From NCBI RefSeq assembly GCF_963669205.1, contig NZ_OY769915.1, forward strand, positions 222,001-286,000: a stretch of 64,000 nucleotides of DNA, given 5' to 3'. The translations under genes were made by a program, and so were the position numbers. This DNA comes from an uncultured Roseibium sp. (GTDB lineage: Bacteria; Pseudomonadota; Alphaproteobacteria; Rhizobiales; Stappiaceae). A model generated the notes under the pieces. That model saw only the letters and a list, made by a program, of their open reading frames with translations, searched no databases and was not told the origin of the DNA. Shown here piece after piece: positions 44,823 through 53,338 of this stretch (position 1 is its first letter; each line of letters starts with the position of its first letter).

Positions 44823-45916
44823 TGGAAACGCGCGCAGAAGTGCGACTGCCCACCGAAGATCTTGCGAAGGATCTGCCGTTCTTCACCCGGACGCTGAAGA
44901 TGCGTCTCGACATGATCTATCCCGCGGACAATCCGGAAATTGCGGTCTTTTCCGGTCACGGATTACGGGTGCGGATCGAAAAGGACGCGCCGGAGGGGCC
45001 GGGAACGCTGCGCATCCTCACGGATGCGCCCGACGACTTTGCAGACGGCGAACGTGTTCTTCTTGCACCCAACGGCACGCGGGTGGAGATCGATGAACTG
45101 GATCCGCCCCTGGTCCTGCCGCAGACCAAACATGCCTTTGTCGTGCGGAGGCTCGCCGACCAGGCCCCATGGGTGATCGGCCGTGCCGGGATGGAGTACC
45201 GGGATCTGGTGCCGACGCGTCTGGGCGGGGCCATGATTGCCTCCCACATCCGGGTGCCGGATGGCCCGGTGCCCGATATGGTTCATTTCCACAAGGTCGG
45301 TTTCCAGCTGATTTACTGCGTGCGGGGCTGGGTCGACGTTCTTTACGAGGACCAGGGCGGCGTGCGCCGCCTGACCGCGGGCGACTGTTTCATCCAGCCA
45401 CCCGAAATCCGCCACAGGGTCATGCATGCCGCCGATGGCATCGAGGTGATTGAGATCGGTGTTCCTGCCGAACATGTCACCGAGATCGATCACGATATGA
45501 CGCTGCCGACGGAAACCGAGCGCCCGGACCGGGAATGGCAGGGCCAGAAATTCGTTCACAATCTTGCGAAGGACGGGGTTTTCAACCCGTTCAGGATCCC
45601 GGGCTTCGAGGCCCGTGACACCACCATCTCCGACAACACCAGGGGGGTGGCATCTGTTATGGTGGCACGTGCGACCGGAGAGACCTCTCCATGGACGCGG
45701 CACGATTGCGACATTCTGTTCAACTTTGTGCTGGCAGGTGAAATGACACTCGAGGGCGAAGGAAAAGACCCTTACCGCCTGTCCGCCGGAGACGCCTTTG
45801 TGATCCCGCCTCAAATGGCGACACGATACACGGGCGCGACAACCGACCTTGAGCTGCTCGAAGTCAGCCTGCCGGGACGGTTCAAAACCGAAGTTCTGGA
45901 AGCGCCCGGGAGGTAG
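44822..45916 (+). CDS. VOC-cupin-cupin fusion protein, possible ring-cleaving dioxygenase
   Basis: 364 residues. Residues 5-60 look like one half of a VOC/glyoxalase module (LPTEDLAKDLPFFTRTLKMRLD, FSGHGLRVRIE). Two cupin barrels follow: the first has MVHFHKVGFQLIYCVRGWVDV near 155-175 with GDCFIQPPEIRHRV; the second has TRHDCDILFNFVLAGEMTL near 295-313 with GDAFVIPPQMATRY. The first cupin keeps two His plus Glu/Gln-like and C-terminal His ligands; the second has a weaker His set. Relatives include gentisate- and quercetin-type dioxygenases. The domain set is unusual and the substrate unknown. Confidence 0.65.
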   Translation: METRAEVRLPTEDLAKDLPFFTRTLKMRLDMIYPADNPEIAVFSGHGLRVRIEKDAPEGPGTLRILTDAPDDFADGERVLLAPNGTRVEIDELDPPLVLPQTKHAFVVRRLADQAPWVIGRAGMEYRDLVPTRLGGAMIASHIRVPDGPVPDMVHFHKVGFQLIYCVRGWVDVLYEDQGGVRRLTAGDCFIQPPEIRHRVMHAADGIEVIEIGVPAEHVTEIDHDMTLPTETERPDREWQGQKFVHNLAKDGVFNPFRIPGFEARDTTISDNTRGVASVMVARATGETSPWTRHDCDILFNFVLAGEMTLEGEGKDPYRLSAGDAFVIPPQMATRYTGATTDLELLEVSLPGRFKTEVLEAPGR

Positions 45917-45962
45917 GGACGGGCGTATCGGACACAATGAAAAAGCGATGAGGGGAAGTAGC

Positions 45963-47162
45963 ATGAAAAAACTGACGACACTTGCAGCCGCAGCACTGAT
46001 GCTGGGCACCAGTTCGCTGGCTTATGCCGAAACCAAGATCGGCATTCTGATGGATATCACCGGACCGATCGCGAACTTCATTCCACCGCTGCAGAACGCG
46101 GCGAACCTTGCCGTCAAGCATGTGAACGACCAGGGCGGTCTGCTCGGCGGTGAAGTGGTCGCGGTCTATGGTGACACGACCGGAACCGCGCAGGGTGCCG
46201 TTGATGCCGCCCAGAAGCTGGTCAACATCGAGAACGTGCCGATCGTGATGGGGTCCCTGATGTCCGGGACCACCATCGCGGCAGCCGAAGCTGCCATCAT
46301 TCCGGCAGGGGTCGCACAGATCTCGCCGACGGCAACTTCGCCGGCCATGACGGACCTTCAGGATGACGGCCTCGTCTTCCGGATCGTGCCTTCCGACAAC
46401 TACCAGGGCGAAATCCTGGCCAAGATGGTTCTCGACGAAGGCCTCAACAAGGTTGCCGTCACTTACGTGAACAACGACTACGGCGTCGGCATCGGCCAGA
46501 CTTTCATGGACGCCTACAAGGCAGCCGGCGGCGAGATCGTCGCGGAAAACAAGCACGAGGAAAAAAAGGATTCCTACCGCTCTGAACTGGCAAGCCTTGC
46601 CAAGGGTGATGCGGACGCGCTGGTCGTCATCGCCTATGCGGGTGACAGCGGCGGCAAGATCGTGCGTCAGTCGATCGAGGGCGGTCTCTTCGACAAGTTC
46701 GTTGGCACCGACGGTTTGCGGGACGAACTCCTGATCCAGAATGTCGGCGCGGACGCGCTCAAGACCTCCTTCTTCTCATCGCCGACGTCGCCTGCGGAAA
46801 ACCCGGCTCAGAAAACGCTGCATGACGCGTTCAACGCCGAATATGGCGAAGGTGCGGACAAGGCCTTCGTTGACCAGACTTACGATGCGACCTTCCTGGC
46901 TCTGCTTGCCGTTGAAAAGGCCGGGTCCACGGATCGTGCCAAGATGGCGGAAGCCCTGCGCGAAGTTGCCATGGCACCGGGTGAAAAGGTCGGGCCGGGC
47001 GAGTGGGCAAAAGCCGTTGCGCTGATCAAGGAAGGCAAGGACATCGACTATGATGGCGCCAGTGGCTCCGCCGAGTTCGACGAGAATGGCGATGTCGGCG
47101 GATTCATCGGCAAGTTCGTCGTCGATGGCGACGGGTACAAGCAGATTGCAATCGTCGAATAA
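45963..47162 (+). CDS. Liv-type ABC importer substrate-binding protein
   Basis: 399 residues with a Sec signal (MKKLTTLAAAALMLG to SSLAYA). The mature chain begins TKIGILMDITGPIANFIPPLQNAANLAVKHVN, the classic Peripla_BP_6 opening, and has GSLMSGTTIAAAEA and YVNNDYGVGIGQTF. ATG 45963 has AGGGGAAG seven bases upstream; longer readings lack a signal peptide. It heads a complete importer (ATPases, permeases) and follows the GntR-cupin pair by 46 bp. Members of this class take up many compounds besides amino acids, including aromatic acids and amides. Confidence 0.85.
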   Translation: MKKLTTLAAAALMLGTSSLAYAETKIGILMDITGPIANFIPPLQNAANLAVKHVNDQGGLLGGEVVAVYGDTTGTAQGAVDAAQKLVNIENVPIVMGSLMSGTTIAAAEAAIIPAGVAQISPTATSPAMTDLQDDGLVFRIVPSDNYQGEILAKMVLDEGLNKVAVTYVNNDYGVGIGQTFMDAYKAAGGEIVAENKHEEKKDSYRSELASLAKGDADALVVIAYAGDSGGKIVRQSIEGGLFDKFVGTDGLRDELLIQNVGADALKTSFFSSPTSPAENPAQKTLHDAFNAEYGEGADKAFVDQTYDATFLALLAVEKAGSTDRAKMAEALREVAMAPGEKVGPGEWAKAVALIKEGKDIDYDGASGSAEFDENGDVGGFIGKFVVDGDGYKQIAIVE

Positions 47163-47174
47163 GCCGCGTCAGAC

Positions 47175-47948
47175 GTGATCCGGCTGGACGAGATCTGCGT
47201 CGATTTCGGCGGTTTGCGGGCGGTTGACCATGCAAGCTTCGAAATCGGCGCAGGCCGCATCACAGGTCTGATCGGACCCAATGGTGCGGGCAAGACGACG
47301 GCATTCAATGTCATCGCGGGGGCGATCCGGCCGAGTGCGGGCCGTATTTTCTTCGACGGCGGGGACGTCACCGGGCTGAAGCCTTACCAGAGGGCCGAGG
47401 CGGGCCTGGCGCGCACGTTCCAGATACCGCACGAATTTGCACAGCTCTCGGTGCTTGAGAACCTGATGGCGTCCGCGTCCGCGCCGCAGGGCGAAAACGT
47501 GCTGAACGTGATTTTCCGGCGGGGGCGCTACTCCGCGGAGGAACGCGCGATCTACGAGACGGCGCGCGACACGGTGCGCCTGCTCGAACTGGAACATGTC
47601 ATCGACGAAAAGGCCGGCAAACTCTCCGGCGGCCAGAAGAAGCTGGTCGAACTCGGCCGTGCCCTGATGCGTGACCCCAAGATCATTCTGCTGGACGAGA
47701 TCGGGGCGGGTATCAACCGGACGCTGCTGGGAAAACTCGCCGACAAGATCCTGATGCTGAACGCGGAGCGCGGCCTGACGTTCTGCCTGATCGAACACGA
47801 TCTCGACTATGTCTCGAGGCTGTGCGACCACGTGCTTGTGATGGCGCAGGGGTCTCTCCTGACGGAGGGGCCCGTCGACGAGGTGAAGCGGGACGAACGT
47901 GTGATCGAAGCCTATTTCGGCGGTGGCAAATACGAGGCCCAGCTATGA
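47175..47948 (+). CDS. livG: Liv-type ABC importer ATPase (LivG-like)
   Basis: 257 residues from GTG 47175. Walker A GPNGAGKTT near 33, Q-loop RTFQIPHEF, signature LSGGQKKL, Walker B IILLDEIGAGIN and switch EHDLDYVS are the LivG pattern, including the C-terminal AYFGGGKYE. The Walker B region reads DEIGAGIN where DEPxAGLN is usual. It is coupled to the next ATPase gene by ATGA. Confidence 0.87.
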   Translation: MIRLDEICVDFGGLRAVDHASFEIGAGRITGLIGPNGAGKTTAFNVIAGAIRPSAGRIFFDGGDVTGLKPYQRAEAGLARTFQIPHEFAQLSVLENLMASASAPQGENVLNVIFRRGRYSAEERAIYETARDTVRLLELEHVIDEKAGKLSGGQKKLVELGRALMRDPKIILLDEIGAGINRTLLGKLADKILMLNAERGLTFCLIEHDLDYVSRLCDHVLVMAQGSLLTEGPVDEVKRDERVIEAYFGGGKYEAQL

Positions 47949-48664
47949 CCGAACAGCTTGCCGTATCCGGGCTGTCGGCCGGCTATGGCGGCCCGCCGAT
48001 CATTGAGGACATCTCGTTGACCGTGGAGGCCGGTGAAATCGCCGTGGTGCTCGGACCGAACGGCGCCGGCAAGTCGACGCTGCTGAAGTCCATCTTCGCA
48101 CTGACGACCGTTTCGGCCGGGTCGATCCGGCTCGGGGAACGGGAACTGGCCGGGTGCAAGACCTCGGCTCTGGTTCCCCTTGGTGTGTCGGCTGTGCCTC
48201 AGAACAAGAACGTGTTCGCCTCAATGACGGTCGACGAGAACCTCGACGTCGGCACCTATGCCGCACCGCCCCCCGATCAGAAGGCGACCCGCGAGAAGGT
48301 GCTGGCGTTGTTTCCCGACCTCAAGGACAAGCTGAAACAGCCGGCAGGTGAATTGTCCGGCGGTCAGAGGCAGATGGTCGCAATGGGCCGCGCGCTGATG
48401 AGCGAGCCCAAGCTGGTTCTGCTGGATGAACCGACCGCCGGTCTCTCGCCCGCCTATCTTGAACGCATTTTCGACCTGCTCCTCGACATCCGCAAGACCG
48501 GCATAACGGTGCTGATGGTGGAACAGAACGCGCGTCAGGCGCTGCAGATTGCAGATCATGGACATATTCTGGTGAATGGCCGCAATCATCTCAGCGGCAC
48601 GGGCGCGGAACTGCTGGCCGACGAGGACGTGCGCCGCCTCTTCCTCGGAGGCACGGCCGCATGA
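47945..48664 (+). CDS. livF: Liv-type ABC importer ATPase (LivF-like)
   Basis: 239 residues from ATG 47945. Walker A GPNGAGKST near 38, signature LSGGQRQM, Walker B LVLLDEPTAGLSP and EQNARQAL with the LivF-type C-terminus (ADEDVRRLFLGG) are present. It begins in the stop codon of livG and ends four bases inside livH, so livGFH are translationally chained. It forms the second half of the ATPase heterodimer. Confidence 0.88.
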   Translation: MTEQLAVSGLSAGYGGPPIIEDISLTVEAGEIAVVLGPNGAGKSTLLKSIFALTTVSAGSIRLGERELAGCKTSALVPLGVSAVPQNKNVFASMTVDENLDVGTYAAPPPDQKATREKVLALFPDLKDKLKQPAGELSGGQRQMVAMGRALMSEPKLVLLDEPTAGLSPAYLERIFDLLLDIRKTGITVLMVEQNARQALQIADHGHILVNGRNHLSGTGAELLADEDVRRLFLGGTAA

Positions 48665-49551
48665 GCGAATTCGTCAATTTCTACCTGTTTCCGGCGCTCA
48701 CCATCGGCAGCATCTATGCGCTTGGTGCAGTCGGCATCTCGATGATCTTCGGCATCCTGCGCTTCGCCCATTTCGCCCATGGCGACCTGATGACCCTCGG
48801 CGCCTACGGCATCATGGCGGCGACGGCGCTGATGCCCGTCAATCCCCTGCTCCTTGTCCCCTTCGGCATGGCGCTGACGATCTTCTCCGCGCTCTTTGTC
48901 GACCGGTTTTTCTATCGGCCGCTAAGGGATCTGCCGACTATTTACACGGTGATCTCCTCGTTCGGGATCGCGCTCGTCTTCCGTTCCATGATCCAGCTCA
49001 TCTGGGGGTCGGAGAATCAGGTGCTCGTTGCAGGCGTGCGTCCGCCGCTGGTGCTCTTCGATACGTTCCGCGTGTCCGTCCTGCATCTGCAGGCGATTGT
49101 CACGACAGCCATAATCGCCGTCCTGCTGCATTACTTCCTGACGGCCACGAAGACGGGCCGGTCGATGCGGGCGGTAGCCGACGATCCCGAACTTGCGGAG
49201 GTCTCCGGTCTCGACACGGCCAAGGTCGTGCGCTGGACCTGGATCATCGGCGCGGCGCTCGCCGCGGTGGCGGGTGCGTTCGCCGCGCTCAACACCAGCG
49301 CCCATCCCAATCTCGGCTGGAACCTGCTGCTTCCCATGTTTGCCGCCGCCATTCTGGGCGGGATCGGCAAGCCGATGGGGGCGATGGCGGGCGGCTTCAT
49401 CATCGGCATGGCGGAGGAACTCTCCTCCTATCACTGGATCGGCGATGACGCGCTCATCCCGCCTTCCTACAAGACGGCCATTGCCTTCGTGATCATGATC
49501 GGACTGCTGATCTTCCGGCCGCAAGGGCTCTTCAAGGGGAGGTTGCTATAG
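48661..49551 (+). CDS. livH: Liv-type ABC importer permease (LivH-like)
   Basis: 296 residues, about eight hydrophobic segments, with GSIYALGAVGISMIFGILRFAHFAHGD at the N-terminus and a central EAA-like loop (RAVADDPELAEVSGLD); the C-terminus LIFRPQGLFKGRLL is the usual family ending. The stop codon is TAG 49549-49551, whose TA is also the left flank of a 264-bp inserted element. The protein looks full length, so the insertion did not remove much if any sequence. Confidence 0.88.
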   Translation: MSEFVNFYLFPALTIGSIYALGAVGISMIFGILRFAHFAHGDLMTLGAYGIMAATALMPVNPLLLVPFGMALTIFSALFVDRFFYRPLRDLPTIYTVISSFGIALVFRSMIQLIWGSENQVLVAGVRPPLVLFDTFRVSVLHLQAIVTTAIIAVLLHYFLTATKTGRSMRAVADDPELAEVSGLDTAKVVRWTWIIGAALAAVAGAFAALNTSAHPNLGWNLLLPMFAAAILGGIGKPMGAMAGGFIIGMAEELSSYHWIGDDALIPPSYKTAIAFVIMIGLLIFRPQGLFKGRLL

Positions 49552-49816
49552 GTCATACCCTCATAAATCAGGCCGAAATGGTAGGGATGAATTTGTTCGG
49601 AGACGCGGCGCGAAGCTGCAGGAAACCGTCCGGTTTTCCAAGCTTCGCAACAAAGTGTCCGGGCAAATTCACCTTATCCCGTAAGGACGCAGAAACGGCT
49701 TCGATCTGCTGCGTCAAAACGCTCGACCGGGCGGGAAGCCCGCTTTTCGCACTTTTCCTTGCATCTCATCGCCGTTTACTGCGCCATTGCGACCTGTTTT
49801 GTGAGGGTTTGACCTA
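49549..49816. mobile_element. MITE-like element, copy 1, between livH and livM
   Basis: A 264-bp core (49551-49814) is flanked by TA on both sides. Its 31-bp terminal inverted repeats (49551-49581 and 49784-49814) match at 26 of 31 positions. An internal hairpin CGGGC-GGGAA-GCCCG lies at 49728-49742. No transposase is encoded; a 79-codon open frame inside it has no recognisable features. The element is homologous, in opposite orientation, to the copy at 53976-54243. TA flanks suggest IS630/Tc1-mariner-type mobilisation. It lies exactly between the livH stop and the livM start, and its right end GAGGG may serve as the livM ribosome site. Confidence 0.8.
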
Positions 49817-50767
49817 ATGGAACTCACCGGCCTCTTTTTCTACATCGTGAGCCTGCTGATCCTGGGCGGCATCTACGCGCTGCTCTGTCTTGCGCTCAAT
49901 GTGCAGTGGGGCATGGGCGGGCTGTTCAATGCCGGGATCGCCGGCTTCTACGGTGTCGGTGCCTATACGTCCGCGATCCTGACGACGGCGGCCTCCGGCA
50001 GGCACCTGGGCGGTTTTTCCATGCCCGTCCCGATCGGTCTTGTGGGTGCCGCGATAGTCGCTGGCGTGACCGGCTGGGCGGTTGCCAGGATCTGCGTGCG
50101 CCTCAAAAGCGACTACCTTGCCATGGCCTCGATCGGCATCGCGGAGATCTTGCGCCTGGTGTTCGTCAATGAAAGCTGGCTGACCAACGGCAGTCTCGGC
50201 GTCTCCCGCATCCCGCGGCCGTTTGCCGATTTTACCACCGGCCGGATGTCGGACGTCGCTTTCCTCGGCTTTGTCTGGGTCGTCGTCCTCCTGGTTTATG
50301 TCGCGACCACCCGGCTCTACGACAGCCCCTGGGGACGCAGCCTGCGCGCAATCCGCGACAATGAAACCTCCGCCTCTGCCGCCGGCAAGAACGTCGAGAA
50401 ATTCCGCGTCCAGACCTTCGTCATCGGCTGCGCGGTGATGGGAATCGCCGGCGGTCTTTCGGCGCATTATTTCCGCTTCCTGTCGCCGACGGCAACGGAC
50501 CCGTTGCTGACCACCTTCCTGGTCTGGGTGATGCTGATGGCGGGCGGGTCCGGCAACAACAGGGGCGCGATCCTCGGCGCCTTGACCATATGGACGATCT
50601 GGTCCGTGACGGAAATCTTCACCAATCGCCTGCCGCCGGAATGGGCGACACGAAGTTCCTTCATCCGTATGCTTCTGGTCGGCCTGTTGCTGCAGGTTGT
50701 GCTGCAGCGGTTCCGGGCGGGGCTCTTGCCGGAAAAATCACCGCCGGTCAGGTTCAGGAAGGACTAA
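49817..50767 (+). CDS. livM: Liv-type ABC importer permease (LivM-like)
   Basis: 316 residues with about nine hydrophobic segments. GGIYALLCLALNVQWGMGGLFNAGIAGFYGVGAY at the N-terminus in parts, DYLAMASIGIAEILRLVF near 97-114 and RAIRDNETSASAAGKNVEKFRV near 185 are the LivM signatures. It starts one base after the inserted element, so in its present form it relies on sequence in the element's right arm for translation initiation. It completes the importer. Confidence 0.87.
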   Translation: MELTGLFFYIVSLLILGGIYALLCLALNVQWGMGGLFNAGIAGFYGVGAYTSAILTTAASGRHLGGFSMPVPIGLVGAAIVAGVTGWAVARICVRLKSDYLAMASIGIAEILRLVFVNESWLTNGSLGVSRIPRPFADFTTGRMSDVAFLGFVWVVVLLVYVATTRLYDSPWGRSLRAIRDNETSASAAGKNVEKFRVQTFVIGCAVMGIAGGLSAHYFRFLSPTATDPLLTTFLVWVMLMAGGSGNNRGAILGALTIWTIWSVTEIFTNRLPPEWATRSSFIRMLLVGLLLQVVLQRFRAGLLPEKSPPVRFRKD

Positions 50768-50801
50768 GGGAAGACGTCGCCAATGAAACGCCGTTCGTGA
50801 C

Positions 50802-51527
50802 ATGCGCCTGGTCTTCTGGAACTGCAACATGGCGCTCCACCGCAAGGCGGATGCCCTCTTGTCCGAGCGTCCGGACGTTGCGGTCATATCCGAGTGCGCG
50901 CGCCCCGACATACTCGAAAAACGCGGCGAAACGGTCTTCTCGGCTGCCTCGGCTCTCTGGATGGGAACCAATCCCAACAAGGGCCTTGGGGTCTTTGCTT
51001 TCAATGACTACACGATCACGCGGTTCGAACCCTTCTATCCGACGCTCCGCTTCATCCTGCCTGTGAGGGTCGAAGGGCCGCGTGCCTTCAATCTGATTGC
51101 GGTCTGGGCTCAGAACGCCAGCGCCGGCGTGACCCGCAAGCATCAGAGCGGGCCGCTTCGCCGGTCGTTTTCGAAGTATCGTGATTTCATAGAGTCCGGT
51201 CCGACGGTGATCGGCGGCGACTGGAACAGCAACAGGATCTGGGACAAGCCCGGCTGGCGCATCAATCACATGGCCAAGGTGGACATACTGGACCGGCTCG
51301 GGATTGGCAGCGCCTATCACAGCGTGACGGGTGAAAGGCAGGGCGAGGAAAAGACGCCGACACACTATTGGCGCGACCGGCGCATCGACGGCCCGACCTA
51401 TCATATCGACTTCGTCTTCGCGCCTAATGACTGGTTGAGCGGGATCAGGGACTTCTCGATCGGAAGCTTCGAGGACTGGGTCGGAAACGGCCTGAGCGAC
51501 CATGTTCCGATCACGATCGAGTTCTGA
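50802..51527 (+). CDS. Endonuclease/exonuclease/phosphatase-fold hydrolase
   Basis: 241 residues. The EEP-fold catalytic pattern is intact: Asn in FWNCNM (about 6-8), Glu in ISECAR near 30, GGDWNSN near 145 and the final SDHVP near 233. Such proteins hydrolyse phosphodiesters or phosphomonoesters with Mg. It lies 34 bp after livM and in the same direction, with no clear terminator between, so it may be a last gene of the importer operon, though a link to transport is not obvious. It has no signal peptide, and the start has no strong ribosome site. Confidence 0.7.
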   Translation: MRLVFWNCNMALHRKADALLSERPDVAVISECARPDILEKRGETVFSAASALWMGTNPNKGLGVFAFNDYTITRFEPFYPTLRFILPVRVEGPRAFNLIAVWAQNASAGVTRKHQSGPLRRSFSKYRDFIESGPTVIGGDWNSNRIWDKPGWRINHMAKVDILDRLGIGSAYHSVTGERQGEEKTPTHYWRDRRIDGPTYHIDFVFAPNDWLSGIRDFSIGSFEDWVGNGLSDHVPITIEF

Positions 51528-51530
51528 CGC

Positions 51531-52151
51531 TCACGCGGTATGCTTCGGGCTGAACAGCAGTTTCAGATAGGTGCGGAACAGCATGATCTGCTCGGACGCA
51601 TTGTTGTGTTCGCGGAGCGCACGCTGCAAGACGAGGCCGCCTTCGACAACGCCTGACACCATGTCGCCGAGCGCGTCCAGATTGACCTCTTCGCGCGGCT
51701 CGTAAAGGTCCGCGATGTCCTCGAACATGCCGCGAAACCGCTTGCGCCAGCCTAGAATGGCCTGCCGGTTCAACTCCCGCACGCCTTCATCGAACAGCCG
51801 GTCCTGATAGGCGGTCGAGGCGATCACGCAACCCGGATGCCCGGTCGGCATTTCCTCCAGCATCTCCGCCAGAAGCTTCAGGCCGATGAGCATGCAATGG
51901 AGCGGATCGTCATTGAGTTCCCTTGCGCGGGCGAACAGGTCGTCGTAGAGCGCATTCTCGACCTCGATATAGCGTTCCAGCATGGCCCGGGCGAGCGCGT
52001 TCTTGTCCTTGAAATGATAGAAGAAACCGCCCCGGGAGATCTCGGCTCCGGCAACAATCTCCTCGATGGAAGTTGCCTCGAAGCCTTTCTCCAGCACGGC
52101 GGCTTCCGCGATGTCGAGTATCCTCGTCCGTGTATCGGTTTTCCCGGTCAC
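51531..52151 (-). CDS. TetR-family transcriptional regulator
   Basis: 206 residues from GTG 52151, preceded by GGGGGAAG; a longer reading to 52301 has no typical start and would run into the divergent promoter. The helix-turn-helix is at about 10-55 (ILDIAEAAVLEKGFEATSIEEIVAGAEISRGGFFYHFKDKNAL in part), followed by a helical ligand domain with VIASTAYQDRLFDEGVREL. It diverges from the homocysteine methyltransferase gene, which it may control, and ends three bases from the convergent hydrolase gene. Confidence 0.85.
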   Translation of the reverse strand: MTGKTDTRTRILDIAEAAVLEKGFEATSIEEIVAGAEISRGGFFYHFKDKNALARAMLERYIEVENALYDDLFARARELNDDPLHCMLIGLKLLAEMLEEMPTGHPGCVIASTAYQDRLFDEGVRELNRQAILGWRKRFRGMFEDIADLYEPREEVNLDALGDMVSGVVEGGLVLQRALREHNNASEQIMLFRTYLKLLFSPKHTA

Positions 52152-52335
52152 TGCTTCCCCCACTGTACCGCGAGTCCAGTTGACGCCCTCCCGGGCGCAA
52201 GTCAATCGAGACAACCACGCCTTACGCACTGAAACTAAAGCGGAAAATGAATCCTCGCAACCGGACCACGCGACCACTATCTGCTTGACGGCGGAACGCA
52301 TATCTCTCCTGACATCGAAACAGGAGAAAAGTGCA

Positions 52336-53280
52336 ATGCGAATTCATGACCTTATTCATGCCGAACGGTTCTATCTGTCCGATGGCGGACTGGAGACCTA
52401 TCTGATCTTCGAGAAGGGCTACGAGCTGCCATGCTTTTCCGCGGCGGTTCTGCTCGATAGCGAAGACGGACGTCGGGACCTCGCCGAGTATTACGAACGT
52501 TTTCTGCAGATTGCCCGACAATCCGGCCGCGGATTTGTCCTGGACGCGCCGACCTGGCGCGCCGGTGTCGCCTGGGCGGGACCGCTTGGCCAGTCGGTCT
52601 TAGAGGTTCTGCAGACGAATGAACGGGCTGTGCGTTTCGTCTCCGAGATCCGGGACCGCCGCGAAACGGAGGCGCTGCCGATCCTGGTCAACGGGCTCGT
52701 CGGGCCGTCCGGCGACGCCTATGCTCCTGATGAGATGCTTTCGTATCAGGACGCCCTTCTGATTCATGCTCCGCAAATTCATGCGCTGGGCCGCGCCGGT
52801 GTGGACATGATCAGCGCCATGACGCTGACGCATGCCGGCGAAGCCGTCGGCATCGTGCGCGCCGCGGCGGAAATCGACATCCCCGTCGTGATCGCCTTTA
52901 CGCTCGAAACCGATGGACGGCTGCCGTCCGGCCAGTCCCTGGCGGACGCGATCGGCGAGGTCGACGCCGCGACAGGCAATGGCCCCGCCTATTACATGAT
53001 CAACTGCGCCCATCCCGACCATTTCCGGAATGTTCTGGAAACGGGCGGTGCCTGGACGTCTCGCATCGGCGGCATCCGGTCGAACGCGTCGCGCATGAGC
53101 CACGCGGAACTGGACGAAGCCGAAACGCTCGATGACGGCGATCCGGGCGAACTTGGCCGGCTGAATGCCGAACTGATGCGCTTCCTGCCCAATATCCGCG
53201 TTGTCGGCGGGTGCTGTGGCACGGATCACAGGCATGTCGGCTGTATTGCCATACATGAACGGTGCCGGCCGGCTGCCTGA
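52336..53280 (+). CDS. Homocysteine S-methyltransferase family protein
   Basis: 314 residues from ATG 52336, with CAGGAG nine bases upstream. The N-terminal YLSDGGLETYLIF replaces the usual DGGMGTEL strand, and the zinc-binding cysteines are seen in MINCAHP near 220 and GGCCGTD near 295. Known members transfer a methyl group from S-methylmethionine, betaines or other donors to homocysteine in the cytoplasm. It is divergent from a TetR gene and followed by a terminator, so it forms a single-gene unit. A betaine-type donor is possible but not shown. Confidence 0.83.
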   Translation: MRIHDLIHAERFYLSDGGLETYLIFEKGYELPCFSAAVLLDSEDGRRDLAEYYERFLQIARQSGRGFVLDAPTWRAGVAWAGPLGQSVLEVLQTNERAVRFVSEIRDRRETEALPILVNGLVGPSGDAYAPDEMLSYQDALLIHAPQIHALGRAGVDMISAMTLTHAGEAVGIVRAAAEIDIPVVIAFTLETDGRLPSGQSLADAIGEVDAATGNGPAYYMINCAHPDHFRNVLETGGAWTSRIGGIRSNASRMSHAELDEAETLDDGDPGELGRLNAELMRFLPNIRVVGGCCGTDHRHVGCIAIHERCRPAA

Positions 53281-53291
53281 AAGGCTGGGGT

Positions 53292-53321
53292 CCTGACCCT
53301 GGTCAGGCCAGGCAATTTTTT
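53292..53321 (+). terminator. Probable rho-independent terminator after the homocysteine methyltransferase gene
   Basis: A 7-bp perfect stem, CCTGACC (53292-53298) and GGTCAGG (53301-53307), is followed after eight bases by TTTTTT. The gap between stem and T run makes it imperfect. Confidence 0.45.
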
Positions 53322-53338
53322 AAAAGAGAGCAAACACA

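Noticed and set aside
49578..49817. A 79-codon open frame inside the first MITE-like element
   Set aside because: The second copy of the element does not preserve this frame, and the protein has no features; the DNA is explained by inverted ends and hairpins.
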